Source of the DNA: CAYPFY01 sp964410105
GTDB taxonomy: Bacteria; Bacteroidota; Ignavibacteria; UBA10030; SZUA-254
Assembly (NCBI GenBank): GCA_964410105.1
Contig: CAYPFY010000009.1
Location: forward strand, 78,703 to 142,702
DNA: 64,000 nucleotides
Reading direction: 5' to 3'
The notes under the pieces were generated by a model. The model did no database searches. It was not told where the DNA came from and saw nothing but the letters and a program-made list of their open reading frames with translations. Positions 1 through 7,267 of this stretch are shown in pieces. The first letter of the stretch is position 1. Each line of letters opens with the position of its first letter. The position numbers and the translations under genes are program-made.

Positions 1-729
1 GTCTCGCCCCGCGTCGTGAAGATCGACTCGCGTCACCGGATGTTCTTCCCGCCACCCAATACGCCGACGTACCGGATCATTTCGTTCGATCCCCAAAAGT
101 CGCTGGATGACACGATCGATGTGCGCCTGGGCAACTGGATGGATTTTGCAGGCTCTCAAAAAACGATCGCCGGCATAACCCGGATCGATACCGGGAGCCG
201 TCACTTCTCCCGGAAGTCGACTCTCGCCAGGATCATCGAGGGGGAAAACCCGGCGGTGAGCTCCCTCTCTCGTCTTTCGCGCCCCGAAAGGAACGATTCA
301 TCCGGAGACCAGGATGACGAGCGGCGCGCAGCCGAGCCCCTGCAAGTCCACCGCATACCCCTTCAGCAGGTTCTCGCATCGACGTTTTCGCATGTCACCC
401 CGGCGTCTTTCCGCTGGGAGGGTGTGATTTCACCCCGCTTCAATCCGCGCATTCCTACCTTTCAGATGAGTTCGCCCGAAGACATCATGGAGGTCGAAAG
501 AATACCTCAGTTTTTGATTCCGCTCTTGAAGAGTTCCTACCATCCGGGGGATAATAAGTTCGTCGGGATTCAGATGACCGAAGTTCTCGTCAATGAAATC
601 GCCCGGCTGGTGACCGAACACGAGGCGAAGGATATCGGATTGCTGGCCGAAGAGACAAACCAAGGGGAGTATTACCTCCGGATTTTCGAGGCCGTTCACA
701 CCGCCCTGAGAGACGAAGCCCTGCGCTGA
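1..729 (+). CDS. Hypothetical protein, 5'-truncated by window edge
   Basis: The frame is open from the first base of the window, so the true start probably lies outside it; a GTG at position 16 is the first possible start inside and would give 237 residues. I do not recognise a family. The middle (about residues 60-110 from that GTG) is polar and looks disordered. The C-terminal 80 residues are acidic and predicted helical, with no signal peptide or membrane segment. The coding sequence ends 53 bases before the next small gene on the same strand, so the two may share a transcript. Confidence 0.6.
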   Translation, partial: VSPRVVKIDSRHRMFFPPPNTPTYRIISFDPQKSLDDTIDVRLGNWMDFAGSQKTIAGITRIDTGSRHFSRKSTLARIIEGENPAVSSLSRLSRPERNDSSGDQDDERRAAEPLQVHRIPLQQVLASTFSHVTPASFRWEGVISPRFNPRIPTFQMSSPEDIMEVERIPQFLIPLLKSSYHPGDNKFVGIQMTEVLVNEIARLVTEHEAKDIGLLAEETNQGEYYLRIFEAVHTALRDEALR

Positions 730-753
730 TTTTCGGCTTTTTCCGGATTTTGC

Positions 754-759
754 TATATT
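754..759 (+). promoter_or_regulatory. Possible -10 element before the 88-residue ORF
   Basis: TATATT stands 23 bases before the ATG at 783. This matches the -10 form seen repeatedly in this window. The corresponding -35 region is poor (TTTCGG-like), so the promoter is a weak call. Confidence 0.3.
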
Positions 760-782
760 CGATTCAACAATTTTGCTGACAC

Positions 783-1049
783 ATGACGACCAAACCCCCT
801 CCAACGGTTAAAGATTTTCCCGCAGATTCGCTCGAGAAGGTTGCCTACGAGAGCGTGAGCTCCATCCCGACCCTCGAGCCCAACGACCGGAACCGCCTCG
901 GATACCATGTCTGGCGCTGGCTCACGAGCAAACAGGGAACTCTTGCCCAGGCAATATCCGAATCAGGGGCGAGAATCCGGGTCTCCCCCGAAGAAGCGCG
1001 GAAAACCATCAGCGAGGCGCTCGCCAAACAGGGCATCACGGCGACCTGA
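783..1049 (+). CDS. Small hypothetical protein (88 aa)
   Basis: A small soluble protein of 88 residues, with no family I recognise. The second half resembles a short helical bundle (a Trp-Leu pair near residues 45-46, then a run rich in Ala, Glu, Ile and Lys). It lies 11 bases upstream of the NADH dehydrogenase on the same strand, so co-transcription is likely. Coding potential is supported by the good fit between its neighbours. A long antisense frame over the same bases is judged a high-GC shadow. Confidence 0.5.
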   Translation: MTTKPPPTVKDFPADSLEKVAYESVSSIPTLEPNDRNRLGYHVWRWLTSKQGTLAQAISESGARIRVSPEEARKTISEALAKQGITAT

Positions 1050-1060
1050 GCCGGTATCGC

Positions 1061-2275
1061 TTGGCGAAAATCAGACTCGTCGTTCTCGGGACCGGTTTCG
1101 CTTCCTTCAGCCTCCTCAAACGGATTGATACCTCCTGCCACCACGTCACCGTCGTCAGCCCGCGGAATCATTTTCTCTTCACCCCGCTCCTTCCCAGTAC
1201 CACCGTCGGCACCATCGAGTTCCGGAGTATCATTGAGCCGGTCCGCACGGCCAGATATGATATCGAATTCCTCCAGGCGAGCTGCAGCCGGATCGACACC
1301 GAGAAGCATTCTGTCATCTGCGGGGTGTCATTCTCCCTGCCGTATGACCTTCTCCTGATCGGGGTGGGTTCCTCCGGCAACACCTACGGCATTCCCGGGG
1401 TTCTGGAGAACTGCCTGCCGTTGAAAGAGCTCTCCGATGCCCGGGCCATTCGGCAGAGAATCATCGACTGCTTCGAGGAGGCATGCCATCCGGGCGTCGG
1501 CCAAGATCTGCGGAGGAAACTGCTCCACTTTGTCGTTGTCGGCGGAGGCCCCACCGGAGTCGAGTTCGCCGCCGAGATGCATGACTTCCTCGTCGAGGAT
1601 CTCGACCGGGCCTTCCACCCTTTGATGAATGATTGCCGAATAACGGTTCTGGAGGCGACGGGGAATATTCTCTCCACTTTCGACGCGGCGCTTGGTTCCT
1701 ATACGATGAAGCACTTTGGGAGGCAGCGGATCGAGGTCCGCACCGGCTCAAAAGTCGTTAAAGTTGAAAAGGATGCAGTTTTCCTCGATGACGGCACAGT
1801 CATCCCCTGCCGGCTGATCGTCTGGTCCACAGGCATAGGGCCCGTGCCCCTCGTCGATTCTCTTCCGTTCAAGAAGATTCACGGGTCCCGGATTGCCCTC
1901 GACAACTTCCTCCGCGTCAGGGACTTCGGCGATATCTACGCGGCCGGGGATTGCGCTACCCCGGAAGACATCAACCTCCCGGCCACCGCCCAGGTGGCTC
2001 AGCAGGAAGGTGCCTACCTTGCCCGATGCTTCGGGCGCCTGGCCCGGGGTAAGGCAGTGTCTCCGTTCCGATATAAAAATCTTGGGATGCTCGCCTATGT
2101 CGGCAGCAACCGGGCTCTCGCCGACCTTGCAAGCGTCAAGGGACATGGATTTGCCACCTGGCTTTTCTGGCGCTCAGCTTATATCACAAAGCTTGTGAGC
2201 CTTAAGAATAGAATTCTGGTATTATTCGACTGGACAAAGACTTTTCTCTTCGGCCGGGATATCAGCCGGTTCTGA
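1061..2275 (+). CDS. ndh: Type II NADH:quinone oxidoreductase (NDH-2)
   Basis: Single-subunit, non-proton-pumping NADH dehydrogenase that passes electrons from NADH via FAD to the membrane quinone pool. The fold is the two-dinucleotide pattern of the pyridine-nucleotide disulfide oxidoreductase family. The FAD glycine motif GTGFASF is near residue 9, the NAD(H) motif GGGPTGVEFAAE near residues 160-172, and the second FAD motif YAAGDCA near residue 292. The last 45 residues are rich in Trp, Phe, Leu, Lys and Arg and fit the amphipathic membrane anchor of NDH-2. At 404 residues the length is normal. The start used is a TTG at 1061, chosen because it places the FAD motif at the usual distance from the N-terminus. 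A sulfide:quinone reductase is less likely because the cysteine pair of that family is not evident. Confidence 0.88.
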   Translation: MAKIRLVVLGTGFASFSLLKRIDTSCHHVTVVSPRNHFLFTPLLPSTTVGTIEFRSIIEPVRTARYDIEFLQASCSRIDTEKHSVICGVSFSLPYDLLLIGVGSSGNTYGIPGVLENCLPLKELSDARAIRQRIIDCFEEACHPGVGQDLRRKLLHFVVVGGGPTGVEFAAEMHDFLVEDLDRAFHPLMNDCRITVLEATGNILSTFDAALGSYTMKHFGRQRIEVRTGSKVVKVEKDAVFLDDGTVIPCRLIVWSTGIGPVPLVDSLPFKKIHGSRIALDNFLRVRDFGDIYAAGDCATPEDINLPATAQVAQQEGAYLARCFGRLARGKAVSPFRYKNLGMLAYVGSNRALADLASVKGHGFATWLFWRSAYITKLVSLKNRILVLFDWTKTFLFGRDISRF

Positions 2276-2357
2276 CTACCCACCCCCCGCACATTCCTCC
2301 AAACATTGGTCTGGGTGAAATACCGGATAGGAGTTCCTGTCAGGGTTTCTTCGCGAC

Positions 2358-2412
2358 TTGACATCACCTCCAAATTCCCCTATATTGACCTATGACAAAA
2401 TTGTCGTATATT
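2358..2412 (+). promoter_or_regulatory. Two overlapping sigma-70 promoters of the CI-like repressor
   Basis: P1 has a consensus -35 TTGACA (2358-2363), a 17-bp spacer and TATATT (2381-2386). P2 has TTGACC (2385-2390), a 16-bp spacer and TATATT (2407-2412). P2 starts where P1's -10 ends, and its spacer is the palindromic operator at 2391-2408. Both point at the repressor gene starting at 2446. Confidence 0.72.
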
Positions 2413-2435
2413 AACCATCCCGGGACAAAACTGAC
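2391..2435 (+). promoter_or_regulatory. Paired operator-like sites for the self-cleaving repressor
   Basis: Site 1 (2391-2408) is an 18-bp near-palindrome with core GACAA-AA-TTGTC. Site 2 (2424-2435) is GACAA-AA-CTGAC, an imperfect copy. The sites begin exactly 30 bp apart, nearly three helical turns, so two dimers could bind the same DNA face. Site 1 lies between the -35 and -10 of P2. Site 2 lies just before the ribosome binding site. The repressor encoded at 2446 is the obvious candidate binder; this is inference. Confidence 0.6.
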
Positions 2436-2445
2436 AGGAGAGACT

Positions 2446-3093
2446 ATGAAAGACGGAACGATCGGTGAAAGGATCCGTGCCGCACGGGAGAACAAGGAAC
2501 TCGACCAGGCGGGTCTCTCGGCGAAGGTCGAAGTTGCCGTCCGCACGCTTCAGAGGTGGGAAAAGGGTCTGCAGGTCCCCGATAGCAACTATCTGGTCCG
2601 CCTTGCCAAATCAACAGGGGTCCGGGCGGAATGGCTCCTGACGGGCGAGGGGGATGTTCTTCCCTCCCCGCAAGGGAAGATTATTCCCCTCAAAATCCCT
2701 TCGTTCCACAAGGTTTCTCTGGTCGAAATTCCCTTGCTCTCCTCAGTCCCCGCCGGACGGGCGGCCGCGATTTTTCACCCCGAACAGATCGAACGCTACG
2801 TTACCGTCGACGATGTGAAGGATAATGACGCCTTTGCGCTCGTCGTCAGGGGAAAAAGCATGTCTCCGAAAATCGAGGACGGCGACATTGTCGTTGTGAG
2901 CCCGCAACAGGAAGTTGTAAATGGGGATATTTGCGTCATACGGGTCAACGACGAGGATGTTCTCAAAAAGATCAAGATCGACGAACAGTATGTGCATCTC
3001 ATTCCTCTGAATACGAATTTTGAGCCGGTGACGGTGAGAAAACGCGATGTGACATTCATTTGGAAGGTGGTAAAAGTGATCAAAAACCTTTGA
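2446..3093 (+). CDS. CI/LexA-type self-cleaving repressor (XRE HTH + S24 peptidase)
   Basis: A 215-residue transcriptional repressor. An N-terminal XRE/Cro helix-turn-helix (residues 6-66) is followed by a linker and a LexA/CI-type S24 peptidase domain (about 92-205). The cleavage-site pair Ala-Gly is at 103-104 in VPAGRA. The nucleophile Ser138 sits in the KSMSP motif, and the general-base Lys is 174 or 175 in VLKK. In this family RecA filaments or another stress signal trigger cleavage at Ala-Gly and relieve repression. I chose the ATG at 2446 rather than the in-frame ATG at 2392 because CAGGAGAG stands 5-10 bases before it, and because 2392 falls inside the operator. No phage genes are adjacent, so it is probably a chromosomal stress regulator, with the signalling genes downstream as possible targets. 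Confidence 0.85.
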   Translation: MKDGTIGERIRAARENKELDQAGLSAKVEVAVRTLQRWEKGLQVPDSNYLVRLAKSTGVRAEWLLTGEGDVLPSPQGKIIPLKIPSFHKVSLVEIPLLSSVPAGRAAAIFHPEQIERYVTVDDVKDNDAFALVVRGKSMSPKIEDGDIVVVSPQQEVVNGDICVIRVNDEDVLKKIKIDEQYVHLIPLNTNFEPVTVRKRDVTFIWKVVKVIKNL

Positions 3094-3186
3094 CATTCCG
3101 AACCCAGATCACACGTAAAAAAAAGCCCCTTCTCCGGCAAAAAACCGCCCCTTTTTTGAACCCTTCCTCCGTGATTCCCGTTCGCG

Positions 3187-3206
3187 CAGGTGACCATTGT
3201 CACCTG
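3187..3206 (+). promoter_or_regulatory. Perfect 8-bp inverted repeat upstream of the response regulator
   Basis: CAGGTGAC-CATT-GTCACCTG is a perfect palindrome with a 4-base centre. It ends 18 bases before a possible -10 (TATCTT, 3225-3230) that lacks a good -35 at normal spacing. The arrangement fits an activator site that replaces the -35, or an operator. No T-run follows, so it is not a terminator. Confidence 0.55.
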
Positions 3207-3266
3207 AGACTCTGCCAGACCTCTTATCTTTGGGGAAATTACGATTCCAAATCATCAAGGTTTGAC

Positions 3267-3926
3267 ATGGTCGAGTATCGTCAGAGTCCCAATGGATTGA
3301 AGCTTTCAGCTGTCTACCGAAAACCAATGAGCGTCGGACTGGTTGCGAAAATATGCCGTGTAAGCAAGAAGACGGTTCTCAACTGGATTTACCGTGACGC
3401 AATCAAGGCTTTTACCACCTTCGGAGGGCACTACCGGATATGGCCGGGAGATCTCAAGGATTTTATGACCCGGGCCGGAATCGATGTCCCCTACCAGTTT
3501 GTGGATGAAAGACGGACGGTGTTCCTTATCGTCGACGACGACAAGGCTTTCAGCCTCTCTCTTAAGGAGGCTATTTGCACGCAGTACCCGGAGGGAGACG
3601 TCATCATCACCGACGACGGGTATGAGGCCCTCCTCCTGATCGGAGAGCGCAAACCCAAGGTCGTGTTCCTCGACCTGAGGATGCCGAAGATCGACGGCTT
3701 GCAGGTTTTGGAGCTCCTCAAATCCCGGAAGAAGGAAAACATGATGAAGGTGATCGTTCTCTCCGGCTATCTCGACGCCGAGGTCCGCGAAAAGCTGACG
3801 CATACGGTTGCCGACGAGGTATGGGAAAAGGGAAAGGATCTGTGGGAACTTCTGCACTCCCTTAAGTCGTCCGTCCTCTCTCCCGACCGGTCGAAGTTAT
3901 CACATCCCTACTCACACGCCAGCTAA
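3267..3926 (+). CDS. Response regulator: excisionase-like HTH followed by receiver domain
   Basis: A 219-residue regulator with domains in unusual order. A MerR/excisionase-type DNA-binding segment (residues 20-66, including VAKICRVSKKTVLNWI and the wing GGHYRI) precedes a CheY-like receiver (84-200). Receiver residues are intact: acidic cluster Asp90-92, phospho-acceptor Asp136 in FLDLRMP, Ser166 in LSGY, and a Lys at 188 or 190. Phosphorylation would alter DNA binding. I chose the ATG at 3267 because CAAGG precedes it and the residues before it in the same frame are low-complexity and overlap the upstream gene. The next gene, 14 bases away, encodes a histidine-phosphoacceptor protein, so the pair probably works together. 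It may bind the palindrome at 3187-3206. Confidence 0.8.
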   Translation: MVEYRQSPNGLKLSAVYRKPMSVGLVAKICRVSKKTVLNWIYRDAIKAFTTFGGHYRIWPGDLKDFMTRAGIDVPYQFVDERRTVFLIVDDDKAFSLSLKEAICTQYPEGDVIITDDGYEALLLIGERKPKVVFLDLRMPKIDGLQVLELLKSRKKENMMKVIVLSGYLDAEVREKLTHTVADEVWEKGKDLWELLHSLKSSVLSPDRSKLSHPYSHAS

Positions 3927-3940
3927 CTTGCCCTTTCTCT

Positions 3941-4633
3941 ATGAAAATATTCCGAGTTTTCTATGTCGATTCAACCGAAGCCCCGAAACATTTCTTCGGG
4001 AAAAATTTCAGAACTCCTGAGTTTATAAGATTCACCGTCACCCGGGCCAATCCGGCGGAGGCGAAGGCTTCCTTTAAAGACTGCCTCGGTCAGGTGGACC
4101 TCGTCGTGTTCGGAAGCTCGCTCCGTACGGGCTCGGTGGTCCGACTGGCGAAGGACTTTCGCTCCCTTAACCTCGCGATCCCGATTTTCGTGATATCGAA
4201 CGGCGGCCGCACTCCCCTCCCGGACGTCTATAAAAGGGCCGGGGTTGATGATCTGATCGATGCGGACGAGATCGGAACTCCTCTCTTTACCTGGTCCTTC
4301 GTGAGCAGCATCGACCACGTTGTCCTGAAGAAGAAGGCGAAGGGGTTTGATGTCCTCCATAACCGTCTTCATTCGGCGAAAAGCTCTCTGGGTTCGCTCG
4401 TGCACGAGATCAATAACCCCCTGAGCGTCATCCGGCTCACGCTGTACCACCTGGAGAGCGGCAGGCTCTCACCGCAGCGACGCGAGGTTTTTATGAAACT
4501 TCTCCTCGACAACCTCGAGCGGATCGAACTGCTGATGAAAGATTTTTCCGTGATTTATCGCCGCCTGGACGGCCAGCGCTCTGTCCGGGCCAAGATTCTC
4601 TCGCTGAATCCAAGGGCCGCCGCGAGCCGCTGA
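3941..4633 (+). CDS. Degenerate receiver fused to an orphan histidine phosphoacceptor (DHp) domain
   Basis: A 230-residue protein with no close annotation known to me. Residues 1-125 have the spacing of a receiver domain (FRVFYVDS near 4-11, DLVVFG near 53-58, IPIFVIS near 80-86). The phospho-Asp position reads Phe-Gly and the second acidic residue is Ser, so it should not be phosphorylated. Residues 145-205 form a clear HisKA/DHp helix pair with H-box VHEINNPL, His155. The protein stops about 30 residues later, before any N, G1 or G2 box, so it has no ATP-binding domain and cannot autophosphorylate alone. It is tightly coupled to the upstream response regulator and followed by a terminator. 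Likely roles are phosphotransfer from another kinase, dimerisation, or phosphatase action on the partner; all are inference. Confidence 0.72.
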   Translation: MKIFRVFYVDSTEAPKHFFGKNFRTPEFIRFTVTRANPAEAKASFKDCLGQVDLVVFGSSLRTGSVVRLAKDFRSLNLAIPIFVISNGGRTPLPDVYKRAGVDDLIDADEIGTPLFTWSFVSSIDHVVLKKKAKGFDVLHNRLHSAKSSLGSLVHEINNPLSVIRLTLYHLESGRLSPQRREVFMKLLLDNLERIELLMKDFSVIYRRLDGQRSVRAKILSLNPRAAASR

Positions 4634-4642
4634 TCTGAGGCG

Positions 4643-4683
4643 AACCTCCCCCCCCGGGGGCTGGATCGGCGGAGGTTTTTTTT
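4643..4683 (+). terminator. Rho-independent terminator after the signalling pair
   Basis: The stem AACCTCC (4643-4649) pairs with GGAGGTT (4671-4677) and is followed by a run of eight T (4676-4683). The interior C-run/G-run can extend the pairing. It separates the signalling genes from ychF. Confidence 0.75.
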
Positions 4684-4695
4684 CTACATTGTTCC

Positions 4696-5790
4696 ATGGG
4701 TTTTACCTGCGGAATCGTTGGACTTCCCAATGTCGGGAAGTCCACTCTGTTTAATGCCATCACCGGAGCCGGCGCCCTCGCCGAAAACTATCCCTTCTGC
4801 ACCATCGAACCGAATCTCGGAGTCGTCCCCGTTCCCGATGAGCGCCTCCGATGGCTCGCCCGGCTCTACTCCCCCGAGAAAATAACCCCCACCACTATCG
4901 AATTCGTCGATATCGCCGGGCTCGTCAAAGGAGCAAGCAAAGGCGAAGGGCTCGGGAATCAGTTTTTGTCCAGAATCCGTGATGTCAACGCCATCTGCCA
5001 TGTCGTCCGCTGCTTCGATGACGAGAATGTCGTCCATGTCGACGGGAGCGTCAATCCCACGCGGGATATCGAAATCGTCGAGACGGAGCTTATCTTGAAA
5101 GATCTCGAGACGGTCGAAAGAAAACTGGCTGAAGCGGACAAGCGAGCCAAGGCCGGGGATAAAAAGCTCATCCCCGAAGCCGAGTTTTACAGGAGAATCC
5201 GGGAGCAACTCCTCTCGGGAAGACTCGCAGTCTATCTGGAACCCCGTTCGGAGTCTGAAGCCCTCCTCCTCCGGGATCTTCACCTCCTCACCAGTAAACC
5301 GGTGATGTATATTGCCAACGTTGATGAAAAACAGCTCGCAGGGAATTCTGCCGTGGATGAGGTGAGGGTTATCGCCCGGAAGGAGGAGGCGAGGGTGGTC
5401 GTCGCCTGTACAAAGATTGAAGCGGAGATCGCCGCGATGCCCATGGCCGATAGGCCGGAATTCTTCCGCGACCTGGGCGTCAGAGAATCAGGCCTGGATC
5501 AGGTCGTCAGGGAAGGGTACGATCTTCTCAAACTCATAACGTTCTTCACCGTGGGTCCAAAAGAGGTCCGTGCATGGACGACTCCCCACGGGTCGCTCGC
5601 GCCCCAGGCCGCCGGCACGGTTCACTCCGATTTCGAAAAAGGGTTTATCCGTGCCGAGGTGATGAGATTTGACGATCTCGCTCAGCTCGGGAGCGAGGAG
5701 GCTTTAAAGCAAAAGGGGCTTATGCGACTGGAAGGAAGGGAGTATCAGGTCCGCGATGGGGATATCATCTATTTCAGGTTCAACGTTTGA
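4696..5790 (+). CDS. ychF: Ribosome-associated ATPase YchF (Obg family)
   Basis: A universally conserved TRAFAC-class P-loop protein that binds ribosomes and prefers ATP over GTP. It has 364 residues, almost exactly the family length. Motifs: P-loop GLPNVGKST (residues 9-17), Walker B with DIAGLVKGASKGEG, and the altered G4 motif NVDE in place of NKxD that underlies ATP specificity. The C-terminal TGS domain includes FFTVGPKEVRAWT and ends RDGDIIYFRF. The ATG at 4696 lies directly after the upstream terminator and has no obvious Shine-Dalgarno sequence. It ends 3 bases from the convergent radical SAM gene. Confidence 0.95.
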   Translation: MGFTCGIVGLPNVGKSTLFNAITGAGALAENYPFCTIEPNLGVVPVPDERLRWLARLYSPEKITPTTIEFVDIAGLVKGASKGEGLGNQFLSRIRDVNAICHVVRCFDDENVVHVDGSVNPTRDIEIVETELILKDLETVERKLAEADKRAKAGDKKLIPEAEFYRRIREQLLSGRLAVYLEPRSESEALLLRDLHLLTSKPVMYIANVDEKQLAGNSAVDEVRVIARKEEARVVVACTKIEAEIAAMPMADRPEFFRDLGVRESGLDQVVREGYDLLKLITFFTVGPKEVRAWTTPHGSLAPQAAGTVHSDFEKGFIRAEVMRFDDLAQLGSEEALKQKGLMRLEGREYQVRDGDIIYFRFNV

Positions 5791-5793
5791 GGG

Positions 5794-6840
5794 TCAGAAA
5801 ATCTCGAGCTGCCGGGATGCGCCAAATTCTTCTACCGATAGCGAGATTTTTTCCTTCTGAAGTCCGTATTTCTGCCTGCTGAGGTCAAACAACCGCTTGA
5901 TCGCCCCGGCGAGCTCTCCCTCCCCGGTCATTCTTTTTGAGAACCGGGAATCGGAAGGATCGCCCCCATGAACCTCCTTTATCCGGTTCATTATTTTTGC
6001 CGCCTTTTCCGGGAATTCCCTTTGCAACCATTCGGTAAAAAGCCCCAGCACCGGACCGGGCAGCCGGACCAGCGTGTACGCGGCCTGCGTCGCTCCGTGA
6101 GCGGCCGCCTCCTTCAGGATCGCCGGGATCTCTTCATCGGTAAGCCCCGGGATGACGGGCGCAACCATGACCGAGGTGGGAATCCCCCCCGATGAGAGCA
6201 TTTTTATCGCCTCAAGCCTCCTCGAAGGCACAGATGTACGGGGTTCCATCCTCCGGGCAAGCTCCTCGTCCAGGGTTGTGACGGATATCGAGACGGAGGC
6301 CAGATTGAGCCGGCTCAGCTTCTCGAGTATATCGAGATCCCTCGTCACAAGGTGGTTTTTTGTGATGATGCCGACCGGATTTCGGTATTTCAGAAAAACG
6401 TCGAGGCAGGAGCGCGTGATCCGGAGTTTTCTTTCCACAGGCTGGTAGCAGTCAGTGTTTCCCGAGAGGCTGATCCATTCAGGCTTCCAGCTTTTCTTTC
6501 TGAATTCCGCCGCAAGCAGCCCCGGGGCGTCCTCCTTGACAAGAATTTTTGATTCAAAATCGATCCCCGAAGAGAATCCAAGATACTCGTGACTGGGCCG
6601 TGCGTAACAGTAGATGCAGCCATGCTCGCACCCGCGATACGGGTTGAGGCTGTAGGTGAAGGGGACGTCGGGGCTGTCGTTCTTGGCAAGAATTGTCCTC
6701 GAACTATCCCTGAAGAAGGCGGTACGGACGGCACGCCCGTCCTCATCCTCCACATCGAGCTCAAGAGGCTCAAGATGGAGGGACTCGAATCGATTGGGCG
6801 GATTTATCGCAGCTCCGCGGCCTTTGGGCGGGGGTTTCAT
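5794..6840 (-). CDS. PA0069-family radical SAM protein
   Basis: A 348-residue radical SAM enzyme. The 4Fe-4S cluster motif CX3CX2C appears as CEHGCIYCY near residues 70-78, preceded by the family hallmark SLNPYRGC. Further signatures are the basic N-terminus with GRGAAINPPNRF, SGNTDCYQPVE and the TITKN-like IITKN. The family is widespread in bacteria and related to spore photoproduct lyase-like SAM proteins, but its reaction is not established to my knowledge. It is last in a minus-strand run and lies 76 bases downstream of a MIP18-family Fe-S assembly factor, which fits a need for cluster insertion. The ATG at 6840 is used. Confidence 0.9.
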   Translation of the reverse strand: MKPPPKGRGAAINPPNRFESLHLEPLELDVEDEDGRAVRTAFFRDSSRTILAKNDSPDVPFTYSLNPYRGCEHGCIYCYARPSHEYLGFSSGIDFESKILVKEDAPGLLAAEFRKKSWKPEWISLSGNTDCYQPVERKLRITRSCLDVFLKYRNPVGIITKNHLVTRDLDILEKLSRLNLASVSISVTTLDEELARRMEPRTSVPSRRLEAIKMLSSGGIPTSVMVAPVIPGLTDEEIPAILKEAAAHGATQAAYTLVRLPGPVLGLFTEWLQREFPEKAAKIMNRIKEVHGGDPSDSRFSKRMTGEGELAGAIKRLFDLSRQKYGLQKEKISLSVEEFGASRQLEIF

Positions 6841-6916
6841 GTCTATCTGAAACGTCAGAATCCGCCGCCCGGCTTAAGTAACGGGCGGAAGTTTGTGAGG
6901 TTTGCCGGGACAGCTT

Positions 6917-7231
6917 TCAGATATTCAGCTTCTTCTTCGCTTCTTCCGAAATCATCGCCGGCGTCCACTGCGGATCCCATACTATCCGGACATCGCATTC
7001 GTGCACTCCCTCGAGATCGAGAACCTTCTCGCGAACTTGGTTTGCTATCGCCCCTCCCATTCCGCACCCGGGAGTCGTAAGGGTCATCTTGACCCCGACC
7101 CAGTCGTCAATGATTTTTACATCATAGACGAGTCCCAGATCGACGATGCTTACCGGGATCTCCGGGTCGTACACGGTTTTCAGAACCTCGTAGACCTGCG
7201 CCTCGGTTACCGGTTTCTGGTCGTCACTCAT
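6917..7231 (-). CDS. MIP18/DUF59-family Fe-S assembly factor (SufT-like)
   Basis: A 104-residue single-domain protein of the MIP18 (DUF59) family, which takes part in iron-sulfur cluster maturation (SufT, PaaD and Mrp N-terminal domains). Family signatures are DPEIPVSIVDLGLVYD near residues 22-37 and TPGCGMGG near residues 53-60, which holds the conserved cysteine. The rest matches the family's alpha-beta pattern and ends with a WDPQWTP motif. The gene sits between a radical SAM enzyme and DUF4932 on the minus strand. No suf genes are nearby, so the target is open; the neighbouring radical SAM protein is a plausible client. Confidence 0.88.
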   Translation of the reverse strand: MSDDQKPVTEAQVYEVLKTVYDPEIPVSIVDLGLVYDVKIIDDWVGVKMTLTTPGCGMGGAIANQVREKVLDLEGVHECDVRIVWDPQWTPAMISEEAKKKLNI

Positions 7232-7267
7232 TCTATAAAATAAGATTTTTGCCGGCCGATTGCAATT

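Noticed and set aside
3113..3158. A-rich and T-rich runs between the repressor and response regulator as a terminator
   Set aside because: The GC parts between the runs do not pair; no hairpin.
2446..4633. CI-like repressor and excisionase-like HTH as a prophage remnant
   Set aside because: No integrase, structural or replication genes and no attachment repeats are nearby; the excisionase-like fold is fused to a receiver.
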